A DNA stretch of 64,000 nt from Endomychus coccineus (taxonomy: Eukaryota > Arthropoda > Insecta > Coleoptera > Endomychidae), in NCBI GenBank assembly GCA_958510875.1, contig OY294069.1:5208001-5272000 (forward strand). The letters are read 5' to 3'. The notes beneath the pieces are model-generated. The model worked only from the letters and a program-made list of their open reading frames with translations. It ran no database searches and was not told the DNA's origin. Every line of letters starts with the position of its first letter. Position 1 is the stretch's first letter. Of this stretch, positions 55,330 through 64,000 are shown piece after piece. Position numbers and translations under genes: made by a program.

Positions 55330-56100
55330 GCGATATTGTTGGAGTTTCGAACCTACTGCTTATGGAAGCAAAAGTATACGCAGCCGGCGTCTTGCCGCCT
55401 GGGCTAGAATCGCTGAAGCAACTGTTAATTCACTTACGGCCAGTGTACAAGCAAACGCTCGAGCATATTAGGCAAGACGCTTATGCTAGAAAATAAACAC
55501 TCCGAATTCCAAGCGGGGATGTGTGCGATCCGGAAAGACGCACCGAGGGAGGGACATAACGCGCGGATGAGAATGTGCACAGACGGTGATACGTCACTGA
55601 AGGCACTCATAAAGCCAAAAGTGACATCGAGACTGGTATGGGAATGCCGTCAAGACCTCAGCGCTCAGACAGAATCAGGACACTCTGGCATCACAGGCAA
55701 TAAATGATGAACAGCCAGACTGGGTTCATCTGCATCACACATAGTCCAGATCCTGTAATCGCAGTAACAAAAGCCGCAGAGCGATGAAGCAAAGAAGTAC
55801 CGAATAATAACAGGTTTCCTCACTAGTCACAGCCCAACGAGAGGACATCTGCACAAAATGGGACCGTACAATGGACGCATTTCCTGCAGACATTGCTGCA
55901 AAGTAACTGAAATGGCCAAACAATACGAAACACTAGATAACGAAAGACCAGCAATATTCAGGAAGGATAGGCTATCGCCAACAGCCAACCAGTGGAGAAC
56001 CTGTACAGGATAGTACAAGGAACTAGTCATGGAATGAATGAATGTCAAACATCTCATAGATTCATTGGAAGTAGATGACATAGATGATTGGAAGGAATAA
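55330..56100 (+). pseudogene. Heavily decayed RNase H-bearing non-LTR retrotransposon tail
   Basis: The plus strand contains MCTDGDTSLKALIKPKVTSR and LVWECRQDL (the CTDS-AAL-AL---V-S-LV-EC RNase H stretch), then SGHSGITGNK (the GHSGI-GNE block, interrupted by a stop). It then reads RIITGFLTSHSPTRGHLHKM and SCRHC, the post-RNase H tail, and ends IDSLEVDDIDDWKE before a stop. GC content is higher than the flanks. The order matches the better-preserved copy at 6040-7425, but the sequence differs, so it is a different family or an old copy. Confidence 0.72.
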
Positions 56101-56655
56101 AGTAAGTATTATAACTATTCTGCTTGTTGTGCTACTGATTCTAATATATTTAATTGGTGCATTTTTTCTACACGAAAAATTTGTGGGCTATAAGAAATTA
56201 TGGTTGAATTATAATAATTTGGACTCTGGGTTTATGTTCTAACAATGTGGGCTATGGGAAATTATGATTATGTTCTAACAATATGTTTTCTTGTAGTATC
56301 CACAGCAAAAAAAGCGCATTCATAGGAAGTAGATGACATAGATAATGGGAGGGTATAAAGTAAGTATTATGCTTGTTAGCCTACTGATTCTAATATATTT
56401 AGTTGGAGTATTCTTTGGTTTACAGGCAAAATTTGTGGAATATAGGAAATTATGGTTCATGTTCTGTCAATGTGGCCTATGAGGGAAATTATGGATATGT
56501 TCTAACAATGTGGGCTATGGGAAAATCTTTAATATTTCTAACAATGTAGGCTATGGGAAATTATGGTTATGTTCTAACAATGTGAGCTGTAGGAATTTAT
56601 GGATATGTTCCAACAATGTGTGTTATGGGAAATAATGGTTTATGTTCTAACAAGC
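56061..56655. repeat. Tandem duplication and 36-bp minisatellite in the retro-relic 3' tail
   Basis: 'attcattggaagtagatgacatagat.at.ggaagg.ataaagtaagtattat' at 56061 recurs at 56317 (256-bp step). Within and after each copy a 35-37-bp unit, 'tgttctaacaatgtgggctatgggaaattatggtta', is repeated about ten times to 56655. The array is downstream of the last retro codons and looks like an expanded 3' UTR. Confidence 0.8.
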
Positions 56656-57974
56656 ATTCTGATGAATTCATATCTTCTTTCTGCGATCCATAAATTTGGG
56701 CAACTTATATTATGAAATTCTTTCAAGTTATCCGTACTCAATCTTGAATTATTGATGAATCTATATAAATGCATATTTATCTAGAAATAGCTCTCTAGAA
56801 TTACAGACATTTTTGTGACAACTTATTTATCTACTTGGAAAGTTAAATAATTATGTACCTACATAAAAATTGGCATGCACACGAAAAATATTGTGAGAAA
56901 CTTGAATAATGTAAAAGTTGACGTACCAACCTAGCGTCATAACATTGCACAAATTTTTCAATTAACAAAACAAATAGAACTAAACATTTCCACACTTGGT
57001 TGTTTTAATTGGCGATTTGATTGACTATTGCTAGGGAACGCACGTAACGCAATAAAGAGTTTTTTAATCCGCCCACGTGTTCCATAGCGTAGATATTCTT
57101 ACTTACTAATGATCTGCAAGTCTTTGAGTTGACTTACGGATCAATCCTTTTAAGGTGGGAGTTTACCTTCTGGATTTATTCCCCACTAAACCTTTATATA
57201 GTAGCTGAAAGACAATATTTAATTACCGGTAGGTACTTTCACAATCGACACTCGGGGCTATTTCGTTTGTAACTTGCGAATTAAACGACATCCAAATGTG
57301 GTTAGTTGATAGCACTGGTAAAATTGACCACCGTTATATGGAGAGTAATCGAGAAATTACACTACATTTCTGAAAGCTTTCCTATCAGAATCTAGAAGAA
57401 AAATTGTTCATCATCGCTTTGCTGTTGAGGGTATTATTGTTACTTATAATACAATTTGTTCTATTTTCAAAATAATTGTCAAAATTTACGTAACTACAAA
57501 AATCTTTTTCTGTTATTGTTGTTACCATGAAATATTTCACAGGGACAGCCGATGTTCATTATTTCCGTACCTCATTATCTTTAAGAAATCTAACCATTTG
57601 AACTTATGACCTATTGTTGTATGTACAACACAAGATATTCACTTATTATTCAGTCATAACACTCTTATACGCGCTTATTTACAGGTAAAAATACGTTCCA
57701 ATCACACAAGGACACATAACATACAATTTTTCACAAGAAATAGATGAAACTTTGTTAAATTGTAATATTTATCACCTGTCGCAGTCAATACCGGCTACGC
57801 GTCATTACGAATATCCGATACTGTAACGAGCTTCATAAGCCTCTCGTTCATAACGTCACAAAATCAATAAATTGACTTGAAATCGTAAAGTTCGTCTTCT
57901 TATAATATTAAATCAACCCCCCAAATATTGTTAAACACTCTGTATATGGTAAAGTTTTGTGTATAAAGTAAGTA
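56656..57974. other. No recognisable gene
   Basis: AT-rich with dense stops. No repeat structure stands out. A copy of 'tttatatagtagctgaaagacaat' near 57192 is too short to classify. Confidence 0.45.
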
Positions 57975-58624
57975 CAAGGTGTAAAGTCCCTGAAAAATTA
58001 AACAGACGGCGCCACAATCGAATATCCCATATGACATTTGTAATGTACCATCTTTAACTAGAACACATTAACATTTTGTTCATTCTGTTCTGTTTTGACA
58101 CCCATCAAGCAACCTTAAAGGATGAGTGTTTGGCGATGTTGAAGCGCGATAAGAAGGACTTTTTACGCCGTTTCGTGACCGTGGACGAAACATGGATCCA
58201 TCAGTCGAAACGGTTGACTTGTCCTGGCGAATAGAAACCGAAAAAGTGGGTTTATCGGCCAACAAAGTCATGGCGACAGATTTTTGGGATGCACACGGTA
58301 TCGTCCATATCGATTACCTTGAAAAGGACAAACCGATCAGCGGTGTATATCATTCAGAGCTGTTGGATCAATTCGACGCCGATTTCGAGCGAAAGTGGTC
58401 GCATTTGGCATAGGAAAAAGTGTTCTTCCACCAAAACAACGATGAGGTCATCGCTGAAATAAACGCCTATTTTGAAGGATTGCCGAAATCGTATCATTTT
58501 GGATGGGATCGAAAAATTAGAAAAACGTTAGACGAAATTTATCGGGCTATAAGGAGATTATATTGAGAAATAAAATAAATAAGTTTTGACCAAATAAATC
58601 ATTTTTCAGGGACTTTTCACCTTG
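57975..58624 (+). mobile_element. Internally deleted mariner element with intact TIRs
   Basis: The 24-bp terminal inverted repeats CAAGGTGTAAAGTCCCTGAA (57975...) and, at 58601-58624, the complement of CAAGGTGAAAAGTCCCTGAA differ at one base in 24. Inside, the transposase survives in pieces: KDFLRRFVTVDETWIH (first catalytic Asp), then VMATDFWDAHGIVHIDYLEK, then KVFFHQNNDE (the HQDNA block damaged), then VIAEINAYFEGLPKSYHFGW and the C-terminus. The stretch with the third acidic residue (SPDLAP block) is deleted. TA precedes the left end, but no TA follows the right end. Confidence 0.9.
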
Positions 58625-58698
58625 CTCTCTTATAAATACTATCTGAGTTCATGCGTGCGTTAGGATCTACCGCTAATGACCGCCTGAGTTCGTTTTGG

Positions 58699-59454
58699 AT
58701 AAAAAAAAAGTCAGCGCACTCCGGGAGTGCAGGCAGAAGTGAAAACTTGAACTTTTGGCGCGTTGGGCACTTTTTTGGGTGAGCATTTTTAGGTGCGCTC
58801 GCGACATGAGAAATTGTTCATAAAAAATCAAGTTTATCAAAGCAATGTGGGCACTTTTTGAATAGACATGAAGTATAATAATAATATAGAAACTATATTC
58901 GAAGGAAGTGGTTTTATTTAAATGAGTAAATATTAGTAAATAGTAAATACAAAATTTATCAATTCTCATTCATAATTTCAACAACTCTTACATCATCATT
59001 ATCAGCATTTTCATCATTATTATCAGGATTTTCATCAAATTCTAAAACTAAAACAATAGGTCTATGGTAACTAAAGTATGAAATGAACAATTTTGATTTA
59101 AATCTATTTATATATCTTGTGAATACTGCATTATTGCACTACAACAATGTTTTTATTAATTCTATTTACACTTTAGATTTGTTTTTTTAACACAATACCA
59201 TAGCAGCAACACAAGTCAAATGAAATATTTAAATAAATAAATTTTCCGTTTAATATTCATTTATAAAATAAATATAAAAAAACTCTCAATCTCGTCTGTC
59301 GCGAGAGCACGAACGAATGCCCATGCAAAGAGCGCGTATAGTATACATATATTATAAGAATACACGCGGAGTATATCTGTGTAAAATCTCATCTGTCGCG
59401 AGAACGGCTGAAAATGCTCTCCCACAAAAGTGCCCAACGCGCCTTCAAAAAAAT
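58699..59454. mobile_element. Unclassified long-TIR DNA transposon, copy 2 (empty hAT site)
   Basis: Reverse-orientation copy of 41971-43909 without the hAT insert or the 49-bp duplication. Similarity by eye is near-complete over 700 bp, including the acidic [20 protein letters not shown] frame (minus strand, with VVEIMNEN here). The left end starts 'cagcgcactccgggagtgc', itself a short palindrome. The frames at 58969-58673 and 59557-59261 follow the element and are not host genes. Confidence 0.75.
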
Positions 59455-59896
59455 TACCTGTGAGACCGTCTGAGTTAGGGTTCGCCGGAATTAGGGTTGA
59501 ATTGAAACAAATCTTCACTTTCACGTTAAACAAACAAGGTATCTGTAAGTCATACAACCATTACAGATGTCATAATGAACCTTGGCACATGTTACATATC
59601 GAACACTTGTTTCGGTAGGTACACGAGATCGTGATGCGGCACGAAAAAATATCACACTGACTTTTCGTTGAGTTTCGTTTCTCGGACTTCTGATATTATT
59701 TTAAACTCTAAAATAGGTAGGATGATCGGACAAAAATAACGCGAGACTGGCGCACGTTACAATCAACACTGCAGTAAAATTTACTATGTAGACGGAAAGC
59801 GACATCCACCTCTAGAATAGTCTCTGCTCACGATCGAAGACAAATTATAATTGGTCCTGTATGATTTATTCTTTTAACACTGTGACAGTTCATATA

Positions 59897-60650
59897 CAGG
59901 TTGTCCCAGAAATAATGGTACAAATTAGTGCGCGAGGATAGAGGGAACAAAGTTAGTGCGTTTTTGAGAAATACATCCAAATATTGCGCGTTTTTCAACT
60001 ATAGGGTGTTAAAGTTGAAAATTTTTTTCTATAAAATCTTTCAATATTTTTTTAATTTTTGAACTATGACGAATCGAACTAAGGCTTCCATTTCGAGCTA
60101 AATTGTAGATGGCGCCACCAGCTGTTCATTTATAGGAATAAACTATTTGTAACTTTTTGTCAATGAATGACAATATAATAAGTTAAGATACATTTTCTGC
60201 AACTGTCAAAAATTAAAAATTAGACTCAGAGTAGCATTTACTCACTAGGTGAGACTGGTTCATTCAATCCTATACCGGAAATTGGCATACAAGAAGAGTA
60301 AGTTCTTGTTCGTATTGCAGCATAATGCAGCAGACCCACAAACAAGCGTAAAACGTCTTTCTTTAGATACAGTGGTACGTAAATCTGAGAATAGTAAAAA
60401 CAGGTGGCGCCATCTACAATTCAGCTTAAAATAGATGCATAGGTTGGATTCGCCATCAATAATTCACCCTTTGTACCAAATTTAGAAACAATACTTCGAA
60501 AATTTAGAAAATAATGAAGATTTTCAATAAAAAAAATTTCAACTTTAACAGCCTGTAATTGAAAAACGCGCAACATTTGGATAAGACGCTTTAATTTCGT
60601 GTCCCCTATCCACGCATACTAATTTGAACCATTGTTTCTGGGACATCCTG
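59897..60650. mobile_element. Inverted-repeat element, about 235-bp arms
   Basis: The left end is 'caggttgtcccagaaataat' and the right end is the complement of 'caggatgtcccagaaacaat'. The arms also share 'tgcgcgtttttcaa', 'gttaaagttgaaa' and 'attgtagatggcgccacc' (left) with their complements (right, 60400-60600). The spacer at 60126-60395 is unique and has no transposase. TA-rich 'cata' and 'tatatgg' flank it. Confidence 0.8.
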
Positions 60651-61446
60651 TATATGGACTGCTATCTCAAATTTGTCTCTATTGTAACAATTTCTCTTTA
60701 TTTATTGATTCAAATTGATCTCCTAGGTTTTATATATTACTATGTCATGACGAATATTTGGCAAACTCAGAATCTGGTTTAACTGAAGTAATTATAATGA
60801 TGAAATAATAATTGACAAAATTGTAGCATGGACCCTGGGCAGCATACATTCATGGCGCCATTCCTGCTTTATTCGAGATCTGTATTATCGACAGATGAGT
60901 CATTCGTAACCTTCCTAGTCCGTATCTATCAAGGCGAGATAAATGTCAATATGTATAGCTTAACCTCTAATAAATTCACGTTCAGTTACTGAATTTCACT
61001 GGACACATTAATTTGATTTCAATATGAACGAAGAGTAAGTAAAACTGCCCGATAAACTTTCAAGTATTAAAATCACCTGTTTATAGTTGTTATTTACTGG
61101 CGAAATAGCCCCTCGGGCCAGTTTATACACAGTTCGTGATTGTTATTATTATACAGGATGATGTCCCAATTGTAATCTGCCAATCTTCACCAGTGAAGAA
61201 TGAGTGGACATGCCTAATTAAATTGTTTTAGTAACGGTTCGCAGGGGAGATATAGCCCTTCAAAATTCGATTTAGGAAATAGGTTTTTATCGAAACTCTC
61301 ATACAGCTGCAGCAACTTTGGTCATATTCGGTTCAAGTACTCTGAAATACCTATCGTTTGACGTTAGACACATTCTACAAAATTGTCCAGTGACGCTGCT
61401 AGAGAGGGTACTTCCATTTACCTTCTACTATTTGAATTTGCAACGG
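60651..61446. other. No gene; one solo CAGGATGATGTCCC-type end
   Basis: At 61153 'acaggatgatgtcccaattgtaatctgcc' looks like a single end of the same broad inverted-repeat class. The opposite end is not seen. The rest is unrecognised. Confidence 0.4.
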
Positions 61447-61535
61447 GCATATTATGGTGGCTATTATTCACGTGGATGAAGTTCGCCTGCGGCTCGTGCC
61501 GTAAGTCATCCAAGTGAATAATAGCCATAATATGC
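61447..61535. repeat. 30-bp-stem hairpin
   Basis: 'gcatattatggtggctatta' and the following bases to 61479 pair with 61506-61535 ('caagtgaataatagccataa' region) with one mismatch and a 3-nt bulge. The loop is 26 nt and GC-rich. A smaller perfect hairpin follows at 61732-61757 with a related stem, 'agtgaataatga' and its complement. Size and stem quality resemble a small MITE or a miRNA-like precursor. Confidence 0.65.
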
Positions 61536-62479
61536 AAGTAGAATAATATACCTTGTCGACGACCCATAAATATTACTTTAATACTGATAAACTTTGCTGT
61601 TGAAACAAGTCGAACCAACAAATTATTGACGTTTCAAATTAAATTAAATCTGACTTGACGTTTCATAGCACGCTCTATTTTTATCGTATTTGTCTAGAAA
61701 AATGTGTATCATTATTTGTCATATTGATGGTAGTGAATAATGATTTCATTATTCACTAGTGATTAATGGACATCATTATGCTTGAGGAAACACTTGCATT
61801 ATGCATATATGATACACTAGTCGTGGACAAAAATAAGTTATTATTGCAAAATGTTGATTAGAACGGCCTTTTTCGAAACCAATCGAGCAGAAGGTTCAGA
61901 GAGAATCTAAAATAGCCACCTATTATACAAGTAAAATGGCTACTATTTTGAACAGTTGTTACAAATTGTGATTTTTATATTTGGTTGTATGTTGAGTTTA
62001 ATGTTGTTTTACCAAGAGATGACAATTACTGTCTGTATCATGCTCATTTCTCACATTTGAAAGGAAGAATCCCCTTTCCTACGTACCTGCAAAGATATTC
62101 CTCCGCCCGGGTAGTAGAGTTTATAGAACTTAGTATTCAAACTCGGAATATCTTGTAAATGGTGCTTCTAATCACAATATAGCAAGAATAACTTCTTTTT
62201 CCAAATTGAACGGGGAATCAATACATGGAGGGGCGTAAAACTTAAGGTGTGAAAAGGACAATCTCCTGTTGCTAAGCAACTGTACAATTTGGAAAATTAT
62301 TTCTAGTGCCCAAAGAAAGGAATCTATTTAAGGTATAGATAATAAAACCCGAGGAAGAAGTAGAAGAAAGGGATAAGTAGAATATGAGTGCGACGGAAGT
62401 CGCCATCTTGAACTACCACGTTTGACTGATTAGTTTTGGTTTCTCGATGTTTATTGGTTATTTTGTGCGAAATCTACAG
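61536..62479. other. No recognisable gene
   Basis: AT-rich. It contains the 12-bp-stem palindrome at 61732-61757 and otherwise nothing I can name. Confidence 0.45.
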
Positions 62480-63005
62480 AACAATTAACTATAACTTCTA
62501 TGGCAGAACAGCTGCAAGAGAAAAAAAAGAACCCTTTTCCCTTCTCAAGATAGCCGAACAGATGGTATCGGTCACAGGTCCATATATACGACCACATGAA
62601 CTAGATGCAATTCTTCCAGGTGGGACCCCTATATTAGGCATAATCTTCTGCAAAGAAGTAATGCAGTTATTCATTTTCTGCACCGCATGTACCACGTGTG
62701 GCCCGAAACTCTTCCCGTCATCCAGAATCACTCCTAGATAATTTATTGATCTAACGGAGTTCTTTTTTCTCGGACCATCAGGAAAGACTATCTAAGTTTT
62801 GTGTGCAGCTTCTTTTAGGTTATTCCTCTCCATCCATTCTATAACCATGTCGAAGAAGCGCGTTACGAGGGTCTTCAGTTCCGTTTTCGTGTTTGCCACG
62901 AACATTAGGGCCAATTCGTCTGCATATCCCACATGTGTGACACCAGGTGGATATTCTAATCTCAGTACGCCGTCATAATACCCCCACGGTGCAGAAATAT
63001 GTCTC
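62480..63005 (-). pseudogene. RNase H-type non-LTR reverse transcriptase, palm/thumb fragment
   Basis: The minus strand reads VTHVGYADELALMFVANTKT, then LVTRFFDMVIEWMERNNLKE, then after a stop NSVRSINYLGVILDDGKSFG and CITSLQKIMPNIG. This is the GYADD-AL----(T)--L, W----L-L---KT and YLGV-LD----F--H segment order of R1/LOA-like RTs. The YADD box is YADE. One stop (near 62788) interrupts an otherwise well-preserved frame of about 160 codons. Confidence 0.85.
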
Positions 63006-63009
63006 CTGT

Positions 63010-63252
63010 CAAACTTGAGACCTGTCGAGCTTCTTCCTACGAGAAATCATTTCTTCATCGAACAGCGAAGTTGTGGAACTCTTTATCTAGTGAGGTCTTT
63101 CCATATAACTATAACCTATAGCCTATAACCTCCAAACGTTCAAGAAAAATAAGAATGCCTATATCCTCTCCCAACATTCCACTGATGGCTCACACGATGT
63201 TACCCGTACATTATAGGTTCCCATCGAGTAGTAAAAGTATATGAAAAAAAAA
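63010..63252 (+). mobile_element. Jockey/CR1-like non-LTR 3' end with A-rich tail
   Basis: The plus strand reads SYEKSFLHRTAKLWNSLSSE and VFPYNYNL, a stop, then PISSPNIP. This is the FL-RT--LWNSLP-EVFP-(D)Y(N)L end of a Jockey/CR1-like polyprotein. The tail near 63243-63255 is A-rich. The minus-strand copy at 41015-41145 belongs to the same family. It abuts the oppositely oriented RT at 62480-63005. Confidence 0.72.
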
Positions 63253-63399
63253 ATTTTAAAATATTGTTACTTTGCAAAATATAATTGCTAGATTTTTGAG
63301 CATATTTTCCTCATATCATATAAAGGGTTTACCATTATACATTTTCTCAAAGCGATAAAAATAATTAAGCAGTAGGGTTAATGCAATTTGCAACTTTTC

Positions 63400-63800
63400 A
63401 TTTCGTCTCTTTGCAGTCGAATAACAGACATAATGGAAGAATCGCCGTCAGCCATCCAAGAAAACGAATCGAGGCGACAGTGCATACATACACATAGCTC
63501 ACAGCTTCCAAATTCCAGAACTAATTGGATATAGTGGGTGTGTGCCATTTAACACGACTCATCTCTTCGTAGTGCGTGCGGATCCGCGCCAATCGCGAAC
63601 GCCTTCAGTGTTTCATAGAAACCGAAGGAAATTGTTGCGAGAAGTGAGAAGGATGATGCATTTCGCCGAAGTGATAGGCCGCACACAGAGAGATGCCCTA
63701 GAGACAAACACCTATCGCGTGTACGGCAAATTGCAAACGTGCACATGTATTCTTTGATTTTTTGCAAACTGAATTCCTAAATATATATACAAGTCATTTT
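63400..63800. promoter_or_regulatory. CpG-richer patch, possible promoter or exon (weak)
   Basis: After an acceptor-like 'tctctttgcag' (plus strand, 63418) there is a short open stretch, MEESPSAIQENESRR. Further on, 63540-63740 is GC- and CpG-rich for this window and open on both strands. It is not recognised as a retroelement or a tensin exon. It could be an upstream non-coding exon or promoter of tensin, or part of a plus-strand neighbour. Confidence 0.2.
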
Positions 63801-64000
63801 AATAGGCAACGTGCAAGAGCCGGACAGGACCGTAGTCACGTACTTTTTCTCACCATTGGTTAGAATTTTGGGAGAGGTCATTGTATGCTTCATATTCGGT
63901 TTGAGAAGGAACTATTTTATGACAGAACTATGACTATGCCGTTGAAACTAGAACTATGACGTAAGGACAGGTAGTGACGTCGGATTGACATTCCCAGAGA

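Noticed and set aside
63542..63767. Overlapping plus and minus frames as tensin 5' exons
   Set aside because: Neither resembles a phosphatase-like, C2 or linker part of tensin and no phase-1 donor matching exon 1 could be justified; kept only as a weak CpG-rich patch.
1..64000. tRNA, rRNA or bacterial-type operons and ribosome binding sites
   Set aside because: No cloverleaf or rRNA core sequence was noticed on reading, and the splice structure shows a eukaryotic genome. A tRNAscan/Infernal run would be decisive.

Overview
This is a eukaryotic, AT-rich, repeat-dense window. It most likely comes from a holometabolous insect, and a beetle is plausible. The evidence is very short introns (58 bp) beside very long ones (15.8 kb), an arthropod-type tensin gene, and a repeat fauna of Tc1/mariner, MULE, hAT, Penelope-like and RNase H-bearing non-LTR elements. 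The species cannot be fixed from the sequence alone. Almost no large open frame is a host gene.

The one host gene I can support is tensin (Drosophila blistery/by), on the minus strand from 49415 down to 21703. Eight coding exons join in a continuous reading frame: 2801 nt, two leftover 5' bases, then 932 codons and a stop. They encode a proline/serine/glutamine-rich middle, a conserved WLQ-KLKER motif, a complete SH2 domain (FIVRDS) and a complete PTB domain. The last 52 codons lie in a small exon (21703-21862) that a plain ORF scan misses. The 5' part of the gene, probably including any phosphatase-like/C2 region, lies beyond exon 1 and was not found before the window ends. I saw no second host gene.

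Layout. 0-10 kb, downstream of tensin: a Penelope RT fragment, a 900-bp palindrome abutting a degenerate tandem array, an RNase H-bearing non-LTR relic and a mariner-like transposase scrap. 10.18-15.80 kb: a satellite of about 40 copies of a 139-bp monomer with higher-order structure. 16.4-18.1 kb: a fold-back element made of two inverted transposase 3' halves. 18-21.6 kb: low-information flank. 21.7-49.4 kb: tensin, with introns that carry a minisatellite, a MULE relic, Penelope fragments, a hAT C-terminus, a twin-primed non-LTR copy, an unclassified long-TIR element with a non-autonomous hAT nested in it, and several RT fragments. 49.7-64 kb, upstream or in the first intron: another fold-back element, decayed RNase H/RT fragments, a 36-bp minisatellite, an internally deleted mariner with intact TIRs, a second copy of the long-TIR element that preserves the empty hAT site, further inverted-repeat elements, and strong hairpins.

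The genes do not form an operon-like system. The main theme is transposon-driven remodelling around one adhesion/scaffold gene, with inverted-repeat (fold-back) architectures recurring at many scales.
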